This document shows, in pieces, positions 21,725-28,981 of a stretch of DNA of 64,000 nucleotides; position 1 is the first letter of the stretch, and each line of letters begins with the position of its first letter. The position numbers were made by a program, and so were the translations under genes. The stretch comes from an uncultured Alphaproteobacteria bacterium (GTDB lineage: Bacteria > Pseudomonadota > Alphaproteobacteria > Rhizobiales > Beijerinckiaceae): contig CALKHP010000030.1 of assembly GCA_937988775.1 (NCBI GenBank), positions 310,001 to 374,000 of the forward strand, in the 5' to 3' direction. The notes under the pieces were generated by a model. It made no database searches, was not told the origin of the DNA, and saw only the letters and a list, made by a program, of their open reading frames with translations.

Positions 21725-22924
21725 ATGTCGGACTCGGTTCTCCTCACCTCGAACATCCGCTCGAACCTGCTCGCGCTCCAGAACACCGCGTCGATGTTGG
21801 CAAGTGCCCAGGAACGCCTCTCCACCGGCAAGAAGGTCAACAGCGCGCTCGACAACGCCACTGCCTTCTTCACCTCGCAATCCCTGTCGGATCGCGCCTC
21901 GAACCTGCAGAACCTGCTCGATGGCATCGGCAACGGGCTCAGCACGGTCAAGGCCGCCAACCAGGGCCTGCAGACGATCACCTCGCTGCTGAAATCGGCC
22001 AAGGCCGTGGCGCAGCAGGCGCTCTCGGGCAGCGGCGGCACGACGAATTATTCCGCGACCTCGACCACGGCGCAGACGACCGGCCCGACCGGCTCCACGC
22101 CGCAGGCCAAGGCGCTCTCCTCGGTGCTGACCTCGACCGCCAACGGCCTCGCCGACGGCGATACGCTGACCTTCACCAGCGTCGACACCAACAATGTGTC
22201 GAAGACCTTCACCTTCACCAACGCGCCCGGCGCCACGGTTTCGGACCTCGTCAACGCGGTGAACGCGTCGGGCGTCGGCACCGCCAAGGTCAACGATAAC
22301 GGCACGCTGTCCTTCAACTCGACGGGCAATCTCAGCATTACGTCCAGCGACACCACCCAGACGGCGATCCTCGGCTTCACGGCCGTGGCCGGCGTGATTT
22401 CGACCACCGCCGGCACCGCCACCACCGGCCAGGACCGGACGTCGCAGTTCAACGACCTGCTGACCAGCGTCGACCAGACCGCGACCGATTCGAACTATAA
22501 CGGCATCAACCTGCTGCTCGGCGGCGCCAGCAACAAGCTGTCGGTCAAGCTCGACGACACCTCGTCCTCGAAGCTCGAGGTCGACAGCGAGGACGTGACC
22601 ACGACCGGCCTCGCGCTGACCAAGCCGACGACGCTCGATGCCAGCAACGCGCAGACCTTCATCGATTCGATCGATGCCGCGATCTCGAAGATCCAGAATC
22701 TCCAGAGCGCCTACGGCACCAAGCAGACCATCCTCCAGGCGCGGCAGGACTTCACCAACAACATCGTGACGACGCTGAAATCCGGCTCCGATGCTCTGGT
22801 CACCGCCGACACCAATGAGGAAGCGGCCAACGTGCTCGCCCTCCAGACGCGCCAGTCGCTGTCGCAATCGGCCCTGTCGCTCGCCAACCAGGCGAACCAG
22901 GCCGTGTTGCAGCTCCTGCGCTGA
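21725..22924 (+). CDS. flagellin
   Basis: A 399-residue flagellin. The conserved N-terminal D0/D1 helices include LTSNIRSNLLALQNTASMLA, QERLSTGKKVNSALDNATAF and FTSQSLSDRASNLQNLLDGI; the C-terminal D1/D0 part is LQTRQSLSQSALSLANQANQ-AVLQLLR. The variable Thr/Ser/Asn-rich middle (about residues 105-280) is the surface domain. CAGGAGC precedes the ATG and a strong hairpin terminator follows. It is a single gene without other flagellar genes nearby in the window. The upstream CtrA box suggests cell-cycle-linked expression. Confidence 0.95.
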   Translation: MSDSVLLTSNIRSNLLALQNTASMLASAQERLSTGKKVNSALDNATAFFTSQSLSDRASNLQNLLDGIGNGLSTVKAANQGLQTITSLLKSAKAVAQQALSGSGGTTNYSATSTTAQTTGPTGSTPQAKALSSVLTSTANGLADGDTLTFTSVDTNNVSKTFTFTNAPGATVSDLVNAVNASGVGTAKVNDNGTLSFNSTGNLSITSSDTTQTAILGFTAVAGVISTTAGTATTGQDRTSQFNDLLTSVDQTATDSNYNGINLLLGGASNKLSVKLDDTSSSKLEVDSEDVTTTGLALTKPTTLDASNAQTFIDSIDAAISKIQNLQSAYGTKQTILQARQDFTNNIVTTLKSGSDALVTADTNEEAANVLALQTRQSLSQSALSLANQANQAVLQLLR

Positions 22925-22964
22925 CCGACGCCACAGTTACCCGTCCGCACCACCGGACATTCTC

Positions 22965-22994
22965 GCGGCGGCCCTCGGGCCGCCGCTCTTTTGT
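22965..22994 (+). terminator. rho-independent terminator after flagellin
   Basis: Near-perfect hairpin GCGGCGGCCC / GGGCCGCCGC followed by TCTTTTGTTT, about 40 bases after the flagellin stop. Confidence 0.88.
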
Positions 22995-23037
22995 TTGCGG
23001 AGCGTCCTTGCGAGGCGGATAATCCGGCAGATCGCGC

Positions 23038-23070
23038 GGGAACCTTTCGGCACCGGCCGCATCCAATGGG
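23038..23070 (+). promoter_or_regulatory. ECF-type promoter upstream of the sigma factor gene
   Basis: GGGAACCTTT-N11-GCATCCAATGGG. The same elements with the same spacing occur at 23825-23857 before the DUF4142 gene. This points to autoregulation by the ECF sigma factor between them. Confidence 0.75.
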
Positions 23071-23109
23071 GTCGGCGAGCGACAGGCAGCGATCGGAAAG
23101 GGTTCAGCC

Positions 23110-23805
23110 ATGGCGATACGGCAGCACGGACACAGCGCGGAGGCAAGCGAAGCGGCGTTGATCGCGCGCGCGGTGCAGCGCGACGAAGGCGCGATCCGCG
23201 CCCTGATCCAGCAGCATAACCGCCGGCTCTACCGGATCGCGCGCGGCATCGTCGGCAACGAGAGCGAGGCCGAGGACGTGTTGCAGGATGCCTATCTCAA
23301 GGCCTTCCGCCATCTCGACACGTTTCGCGGCGATTCGAGCCTGGGCACCTGGCTCGCCCGCATCGTCATCAACGAGGGGCGCGGCCGGCTGCGGCGACGG
23401 CGCCCAACCGTCGCGCTGGAGGCGCTCGACATGCAGCATCGTTCGGATGGCACGGTCGTCCCGTTCCCGCTCCTCCAGGCGCAGGACCGCAGCGACCCCG
23501 AAGGCGCCGTGGCGCGCTCGCAGATCCAGCGCCTGATGGAAAAGGCCATCGACGACCTGCCGGAAACCTTCCGCACCGTGCTGATCGCGCGCGTGGTGGA
23601 GGAAATGAGCACGGAGGAAACCGCGAGCCTGCTCGGCCTCAGGCCCGAGACGGTCAAGACCCGGCTGTTCCGCGCCCGCAAGCTGCTGCGCGAGGATCTC
23701 GAGCGCCAGATCGGCCCGATGATTACCGGCACCTTCCCATTCGGCGGCAGCCACTGCGCCCGCCTCGCCGACCGCGTCATCGCGGAACTCGCGAAGCCCG
23801 GCTGA
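23110..23805 (+). CDS. ECF-family RNA polymerase sigma factor
   Basis: A 231-residue sigma-70 family factor with only regions 2 and 4. Region 2: RRLYRIARGIVGNESEAEDV, LQDAYLKAFRHLDTFRGDSS and LGTWLARIVINEGRGRLRRR. Region 4: IDDLPETFRTVLIARVVEEM, STEETASLLGLRPETVKTRL and FRARKLLREDLERQI. A ~30-residue C-terminal tail follows (FPFGGSHCARLADRVIAELA). No zinc anti-sigma gene is next to it; the following genes encode a DUF4142 protein and a cupredoxin. Matching promoters before this gene and before DUF4142 make an autoregulated regulon likely. Confidence 0.94.
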   Translation: MAIRQHGHSAEASEAALIARAVQRDEGAIRALIQQHNRRLYRIARGIVGNESEAEDVLQDAYLKAFRHLDTFRGDSSLGTWLARIVINEGRGRLRRRRPTVALEALDMQHRSDGTVVPFPLLQAQDRSDPEGAVARSQIQRLMEKAIDDLPETFRTVLIARVVEEMSTEETASLLGLRPETVKTRLFRARKLLREDLERQIGPMITGTFPFGGSHCARLADRVIAELAKPG

Positions 23806-23824
23806 GACGAGCGTTTTCATCGCC

Positions 23825-23857
23825 GGGAACCTTTGGCGTCGCCTTGCATCCAATGGG
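23825..23857 (+). promoter_or_regulatory. ECF-type promoter upstream of the DUF4142 operon
   Basis: GGGAACCTTT-N11-GCATCCAATGGG, identical in both blocks and in spacing to 23038-23070. The -10 side is also part of an imperfect palindrome (CCTTGCATCC / GGGATGTAAGG). Confidence 0.78.
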
Positions 23858-23891
23858 ATGTAAGGCGGCCGGGCCGCCGAAGGAGAATACC

Positions 23892-24416
23892 ATGCTCACG
23901 ATGAAAATTGCCGGGGTCGCCGCCGCCCTGCTGCTCACCACCGGAATGGCGAACGCGCAAAGCACCAAGCCGACCGATCCGCAGATCGCCCATATCGCCT
24001 ACACGGCGGGCTCGATCGACGTGAAGGCCGGCGAGCTGGCGCTCAAGAAGAGCAAGAACAAGGCCGTGCGCGCCTTCGCGGAAGACATGGTGCGCGACCA
24101 CAAGGCGGTGAACGTCAAGGCGCTGGCGCTGGTCAAGAAGCTCGGCGTCACACCGCAGGACAACCCGACGAGCCAGGCGCTCACCAAGGCCGCCGACACC
24201 GAATACAAGAGCCTCGCCAAGCTGAAGGGCGCCGCGTTCAACCGCGCCTATATCGCCAACGAGGTCGCCTTCCACAAGACGGTGAACGGCGCGCTCGAGA
24301 ACACCCTGATCCCGTCCGCCACCAATCCCGAGCTGAAGGCCCTGCTCGAAACCGGGCTCAAGGTGTTCCAGGGCCATCTCGCCCATGCCGAACACGTCGA
24401 GAGCACGGAGAAGTGA
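23892..24416 (+). CDS. secreted DUF4142 protein
   Basis: A 174-residue DUF4142 (ferritin-like helical) protein with a signal peptide (MKIAGVAAALLLTTGMANAQ). The body shows TDPQIAHIAYTAGSIDVKAG, ELALKKSKNKAVRAFAEDMV and RDHKAVNVKALALVKKLGV, with VAFHKTVNGALENTLIPSAT near the end; helices carry the acidic and His residues typical of the family. ATG 23892 follows AAGGAG. It is the first gene of an ECF-controlled operon and overlaps the cupredoxin gene by four bases (GTGA). Presumed to act in the periplasm in a stress response. Confidence 0.92.
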   Translation: MLTMKIAGVAAALLLTTGMANAQSTKPTDPQIAHIAYTAGSIDVKAGELALKKSKNKAVRAFAEDMVRDHKAVNVKALALVKKLGVTPQDNPTSQALTKAADTEYKSLAKLKGAAFNRAYIANEVAFHKTVNGALENTLIPSATNPELKALLETGLKVFQGHLAHAEHVESTEK

Positions 24417-24748
24417 GCACGCGGCGCGCTATGGTCTGGATACTGCCGGTGCTGGCGGGGCTCGCCCTCGCCGGTAGCGCCAGCGGCGCTGAGGCCGACG
24501 TGATCAAGGTCGACATCGCCAAGATGGTCTACCTGCCCGCCACCGTGACAGTGAAGGTCGGCGACACCATCGAATGGACCAACAGCGATTTCCTCGCCCA
24601 TACCGCGACCGATCGCGCCAAGGCCTTCGACCTCAACCTGCCGCCGGGCAAGACCGCCCGCCTGGTGATCGGCAAAGCCGGCACCATTTCGTATTACTGC
24701 CGCTACCACCCGAACATGAAGGGTAGCATCGTGGCCGTGGCGAAATAG
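24413..24748 (+). CDS. cupredoxin (plastocyanin/amicyanin-like blue copper protein)
   Basis: A 111-residue exported cupredoxin. GTG 24413 overlaps the DUF4142 stop. A signal peptide spans ~1-26. The type 1 copper ligands are all present: His63 in FLAHTATD, then Cys96, His99 and Met102 in YYCRYHPNMKG. VGDTIEWTNSDFLAHT and LPPGKTARLVIGKAGTISYY follow the amicyanin-like pattern. It would carry electrons or bind copper in the periplasm. Co-transcribed with DUF4142 under the ECF promoter and ended by a strong terminator. Confidence 0.94.
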   Translation: MSTRRAMVWILPVLAGLALAGSASGAEADVIKVDIAKMVYLPATVTVKVGDTIEWTNSDFLAHTATDRAKAFDLNLPPGKTARLVIGKAGTISYYCRYHPNMKGSIVAVAK

Positions 24749-24769
24749 GCGACGGGACAAAGCAAACTA

Positions 24770-24798
24770 AGCCGGCCGCCCCTGCCGGCTTTTTTTTT
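24770..24798 (+). terminator. rho-independent terminator after the cupredoxin gene
   Basis: AGCCGGC ... GCCGGCT followed by nine T in a row, about 20 bases after the stop at 24748. Confidence 0.93.
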
Positions 24799-24809
24799 GT
24801 GCGTGATGT

Positions 24810-26087
24810 TCAGCGCCTGGCAGCGCCGGCATCGACGAGCCGGTCGCGGCCGGCGGCGAGGCCGAACAACGTCGCCGCGACGCCGAAGGCCACGAACAGG
24901 ATGGTCGACTCGCGGTAACTGCCGCTCCAGTCGCGCACCAGGCCGGCGAGAAGCGGCCCGGTCGCGGCGATGATATAGCCGAAACCCTGCGCCATGCCGG
25001 ACAGTTTGGCCGCGACATGCACATCGGGCGCGCGCAGGATGATGATCGTCATGGCGACCGCGAGCAGGCCGCCCTGCCCGACGCCGAGCAGCGCGCTCCA
25101 CAGCCAGACCGAGCCGAGCGGGAACGCGTAGCAGCCGACGAAGCCGATCATCGTTGCCAGGCACAACGCCAGCACGACCGGGCGCTGGTCGCGCCCGCGC
25201 ATCGCCAGCGTCGGCGCCGCGAGGCAGGACCCCATCTGGATCACGATCGAGACCGACAGCACCAGCCCGGCCGTCACGGCGTCGAGGCCGCGTTCGCGCA
25301 GCATCGGCGAGAGCCAGCCGAAGCCAATATAGGCCATGGCCGATTGCAGGCCCATGAACAGCGTGATCTGCCAGGCGAGCCGGTTTCGCAGCAGGCTGCC
25401 GACGCGCGCGCCGGCAGCATTGGCATCGTGGCGCACGGCAAGCGCCTGCGGCAGCCAGAGCACCAGCACGACGAGCACCGGCACGGCCGATGCCGCCAGC
25501 GCCAGCGGCCAGCCGCCGAATACTTTCGCCAGCGGCACCGTGACGGCGGCGGCGGTGGCGGCGCCGCCGCACAACGACATGGTGTAGAGCCCCGTCATGG
25601 CGGCGATGTTGCGGGGGAAATCGCGCTTGACCAGCCCCGGCAGCAGCACGTTGATCATGGCGATGCCGGCACCGGCGAGGAAGGAGCCGAAGAACAGGGC
25701 CGGCGACACGGCCAGCCCGCGTAGCGCATTGCCGATCGTGATGGCGACGAGACAGCCGAGGATGACGCGTTCCGCTCCGTGGCGGCGGGCGAGGCCCGGC
25801 GTCGGGAAGGAGAACAGGCCGAGGCACAGTACCGGCAGCGTGGTCAGCACGCTTGCCGCGCTCGGCGTCATGCCGGTCTCGCGCATGATATCCGGCAGCA
25901 CGGTCGAGAGGCTGGCAAACACCGTGCGCAGGTTATAGGCGATCAGGATCAGGCTGACCGCGAGCAGTAACTGGCGCCAGCGGCTGGAGCCAACAGCGCG
26001 GGGGGCGGCATCCTCGATATCAATCAGCGGCTCGCCAAGCGGAGACGAGGCAAGGGCGCCGTCATCGGGAGCGTGCATATCGGCCAT
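24810..26087 (-). CDS. MFS transporter, CynX/NimT type
   Basis: A 425-residue major facilitator protein with about 12 membrane helices. The pattern LILIAYNLRTVFASLSTVLP, DIMRETGMTPSAASVLTTLP and VLCLGLFSFPTPGLARRHGA is characteristic of the CynX/NimT subfamily (cyanate / 2-nitroimidazole transporters). Gly- and Pro-rich helices such as LFFGSFLAGAGIAMINVLLPGL also fit. A ~50-residue soluble N-terminus precedes helix 1. Substrate unknown. It is convergent with the ECF operon and followed upstream, on the same strand, by the chromate transporter genes with ~160 bases between. Confidence 0.9.
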   Translation of the reverse strand: MADMHAPDDGALASSPLGEPLIDIEDAAPRAVGSSRWRQLLLAVSLILIAYNLRTVFASLSTVLPDIMRETGMTPSAASVLTTLPVLCLGLFSFPTPGLARRHGAERVILGCLVAITIGNALRGLAVSPALFFGSFLAGAGIAMINVLLPGLVKRDFPRNIAAMTGLYTMSLCGGAATAAAVTVPLAKVFGGWPLALAASAVPVLVVLVLWLPQALAVRHDANAAGARVGSLLRNRLAWQITLFMGLQSAMAYIGFGWLSPMLRERGLDAVTAGLVLSVSIVIQMGSCLAAPTLAMRGRDQRPVVLALCLATMIGFVGCYAFPLGSVWLWSALLGVGQGGLLAVAMTIIILRAPDVHVAAKLSGMAQGFGYIIAATGPLLAGLVRDWSGSYRESTILFVAFGVAATLFGLAAGRDRLVDAGAARR

Positions 26088-26251
26088 ATGGGAAAGCCTC
26101 GACCGTCAACGGCGGTGTGTGGAAAGCCAGCCCTTCTAGGCTGCCCGGCCGCGAAGGGAAAGGCCGTGCGTGGCCGCACCGTTCATGACGGGCATGCAAA
26201 ATCCGCCGGGCCTGCAAAATCCGCTTGCCGCGGCGATCCCGGCGCGCGGCA

Positions 26252-26785
26252 CTACACGAACCAGACCCCGGCGAGGCCGCCGAGCCCGCCGCCGGCCAGC
26301 AGCCAGAGCGGGTGGATGCGCGTGCGCAGCGAGAACAGCGTCACCAGCGCGGTGATGGCATAAAGGCTCCAGCTCGCACGGTTGGAAGCCTCGGTGATCA
26401 GCACCGCGCTGGCCGCGACCAGCCCGACCGTGACCGGCGCGATGCCGGCCTGGACGAGCGGGCGCCAGCGCGCCTGCTTGAAACGGTCCCAGATGCGCAG
26501 AAGCAGCGCCGTCAGCACCGTGCACGGACCGAATTTCGCCAGGGTGCACACGATGGCGCCCGGCAGGCCGGCGACGCGCCAGCCGACCAGCGTCACCACC
26601 ATCATGTTCGGGCCGGGCGCTGCCTGCGCGAGCGCGAACAGCGCGGTGAACTCGCGCGCGCTCATCCATTGATGCACGTCGACGACCTGACGCTGCATCT
26701 CGGGCAGGATGGTGTTGCCGCCGCCAAAGGCGAGCAGCGATAGCTCGGCGAAGATCGCGGCGAGCGCGAGCAGCGTCGCCGTCAT
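26252..26785 (-). CDS. chromate transporter, second short chain (ChrA family)
   Basis: A 177-residue single-CHR-domain protein: FAELSLLAFGGGNTILPEMQ, RQVVDVHQWMSAREFTALFA and LAQAAPGPNMMVVTLVGWRV are the family signature (Gly-Gly near the first helix and the AQAxPGPN motif). It forms a pair with the chain encoded at 26782-27348, overlapping by four bases (ATGA). Short-chain ChrA proteins act as two-subunit transporters. Function in chromate efflux is by family. Confidence 0.93.
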   Translation of the reverse strand: MTATLLALAAIFAELSLLAFGGGNTILPEMQRQVVDVHQWMSAREFTALFALAQAAPGPNMMVVTLVGWRVAGLPGAIVCTLAKFGPCTVLTALLLRIWDRFKQARWRPLVQAGIAPVTVGLVAASAVLITEASNRASWSLYAITALVTLFSLRTRIHPLWLLAGGGLGGLAGVWFV

Positions 26786-27348
26786 TTGCGGAACCTCGCA
26801 TGGAGCAGGATGCTGACCGGCGCCAGCGTCAGCATCACCGGCAGCAGCGGCCAGCGCAGCACGGCGATGGCGACGAAACAGACCGCGACCACGAGCAGCG
26901 ACAGCGCACGCTTGCGCAGCGGCAGCAGCATCTTGACCGACACGGCGCAGAGCAGCCCGGCGGCAGCGGCCGCGAGCCCGCCGACGAGATGGGTGACGTA
27001 GGGGTTATCCTGATAGCGGCCGTAAACCACGGCGAGCGCCAGCACGATGACGGTCGGCGCCGCGATCAGGCCGCAAATGCCCGCCACCGCGCCGGGCGCG
27101 CCGCGAAAGCGCATGCCGACCGCCGCCGACATGTTGATGATATTGCCGCCGGGCAGGAACTGGCACAGGCCGAGCAGATCGGTGAATTCGGCCTGCGTCA
27201 GCCAGCGGCGCTGCTCGACCATCATGTGATGGGCGAGCGGCAACACGCCGCCGAAGCCGATCAGGCCGAGATGCAGGAAGCCGAGGAAAATCTCGCCGAC
27301 GCTTGGCGGCGGCGCCTCCACCCCGGAGGGTGCGGTAAGATCGGTCAT
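26782..27348 (-). CDS. chromate transporter, first short chain (ChrA family)
   Basis: A 188-residue CHR-domain protein with FLHLGLIGFGGVLPLAHHMM, VEQRRWLTQAEFTDLLGLCQ and FLPGGNIINMSAAVGMRFRG, the first-chain version of the ChrA signature (QFLPGGN in place of AQAAPGPN). About five membrane helices follow. It overlaps the second chain by four bases. Together the two replace one long-chain ChrA. Confidence 0.93.
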   Translation of the reverse strand: MTDLTAPSGVEAPPPSVGEIFLGFLHLGLIGFGGVLPLAHHMMVEQRRWLTQAEFTDLLGLCQFLPGGNIINMSAAVGMRFRGAPGAVAGICGLIAAPTVIVLALAVVYGRYQDNPYVTHLVGGLAAAAAGLLCAVSVKMLLPLRKRALSLLVVAVCFVAIAVLRWPLLPVMLTLAPVSILLHARFRK

Positions 27349-27443
27349 GGCGGGCCAGGCGGCGGGGATAATCGAACGCCGCCCTTGTGCCGCCGCCGGC
27401 TGTCGATGGCAATGCGGCGGCCGATGATTTCAACCGCGAAGAA

Positions 27444-28553
27444 TCAGGGTCGGGGCGCGGTGGCCAGCGTCGGCCCGGCCGGCGCCGGCCTTGCCTTGGC
27501 GCCGACGCTGCGGCCCTGGAGCAGCCGGCGGGCCGGGTTCTCGAAATAGCGGTAGGTGAGCACGGCGAGCACGGTGGTGATCACCAGCACGGCGCCGGCG
27601 CCGGCAAAACCCCAGCCGCCCTCGATGCCGACCGTGCGGCGCGCCACGATCACCACGAAGGCGATGACGCCCATTTGCAGCATGTAGAAAGCGTAGGAGG
27701 CATCGCCCAGCATCCGAAAAAACGGGCGGGTCAGGAAATTGCCCGGCGCGCCCCGGTCGGCGGTGACGACCAGCGCCACGGTCAGCAGGAACATCGCATC
27801 GGCGATGACGCCGGCGCCGTGGACCTCGAGCACGACCAGCGAGGCGGCAAACGCGGCGAAGGACAGCAGCAGGCCGTAGCGGAGGCCCGGAATCAGCCCC
27901 TTGCGCACCGCCTCGGCGAGCAGCACGCCGGCGAAGAAGCACGGCACGGCGCGCAGATTGCCGAAATCCTGCATGCCGTCATACCAGGGCGACAGGCCAA
28001 AGGCCTGCCGCGTCTGCTCGAGAATGACGACGAAGGCGGCGAGCAGCAACAGGTTGAGCACCAGCCGCAGCCGGTAGGCCAGGAACGCGAAGAGCGGGAA
28101 CAGCAGGTAGACGAAGAATTCGGCGCTGATCGACCAGGACGGCCCGTTGAAGGTGCGGTGCGGCACGGTTCCCCAGGCATGGATCAGCAGCAGGTTCTCC
28201 GGCAGCCATTTCGGGTCGAAGTAATACGGCCGGTCGAAATTCAGCCCGTAGCGCACCGCCAGCGTGCCGCCGATGGCGAAGATCGCCAGCGTCAGCAGGT
28301 GCAGCGGATAGATGCGCGCCAGCCGCCGCCGCAGGAATTGCAGATAGGCCCCGACCGAGTCGATCTTGTGGGCATAATTGATGGCGATCACGAAGCCCGA
28401 GATGATGAAGAAGAAATCCACAAACGAATAAAGCGCGGCGATCAGCGGGCTCTCGGCTTCCGTGAACAGCTCGAAATGGATGGTGGTGTGATGGACGCCA
28501 ACCAGCAGCGCCGCCAGAAAACGGAACGTATCCAAGGTCTGATAACGCTGCAT
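27444..28553 (-). CDS. acyltransferase 3 family membrane protein
   Basis: A 369-residue membrane acyltransferase (OafA/NodX-like family). ATG 28553 gives MQRYQTLDTFRFLAALLVGV followed by HHTTIHFE, the family N-terminus with the conserved His pair region. FSVDFFFIISGFVIAINYAH-type motif (VDFFFIISGFVIAINYAHKI) and RRRLARIYPLHLLTL, WSISAEFFVYLLFPLFAFLA are present; about ten helices. It would transfer acyl groups to surface or periplasmic sugars. AGGTG stands upstream of the start. The plus-strand region that follows has A and B repeats. Confidence 0.93.
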   Translation of the reverse strand: MQRYQTLDTFRFLAALLVGVHHTTIHFELFTEAESPLIAALYSFVDFFFIISGFVIAINYAHKIDSVGAYLQFLRRRLARIYPLHLLTLAIFAIGGTLAVRYGLNFDRPYYFDPKWLPENLLLIHAWGTVPHRTFNGPSWSISAEFFVYLLFPLFAFLAYRLRLVLNLLLLAAFVVILEQTRQAFGLSPWYDGMQDFGNLRAVPCFFAGVLLAEAVRKGLIPGLRYGLLLSFAAFAASLVVLEVHGAGVIADAMFLLTVALVVTADRGAPGNFLTRPFFRMLGDASYAFYMLQMGVIAFVVIVARRTVGIEGGWGFAGAGAVLVITTVLAVLTYRYFENPARRLLQGRSVGAKARPAPAGPTLATAPRP

Positions 28554-28981
28554 GCCCTGCACCTGTCCAAAAACGAGCCTACTGGCCCGCCGCAGCAATA
28601 GGCATGCCAAAGCCGGATCAGGATTCCCTTAAGCGGCATCCGTGCCTGGGCGCGGCCGCGTCAGGGGATCGATAACCATGTGCGCATCGGCGGATGGCTA
28701 TGCCGCCTTCCCGAAGCGGGATCGGCGGATCAAGTCCGCCGATGACGGCGGAAAAGTCTGGCACCTTCTCCTCCACCGTCATGGGCCGGCTCGACCGGCC
28801 CATCCCGACAAGAAGGGCGCGAGGCTGGGCCCCGGATCAAGTCCGGGGCAAGATCGTGGAAGACACGCAACCCGTCTTGTGCCGGGCGCTGGCCCGGCTC
28901 TTGCCACCTTGCCGGGCAAGGCTCATGAAAACGTGGTAATCATCGAAGGTGCCGCTCCAAGGCGTATCGTAACGGGCCAGC
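28554..28981. other. 428-bp intergenic region with repeats before PBP1A
   Basis: No gene supported. Family A repeat at 28713-28806 (GAAGCGGGATCGGCGGATC..., then GTCATGGGCCGGCTCGACC...), a family B half at 28826-28858 (GGCCCCGGATCAAGTCCGGG), and a further CTTGTGCCGGGCGCTGGCCC-type dyad to ~28912. The PBP1A promoter should lie in the last 70 bases. Confidence 0.7.
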
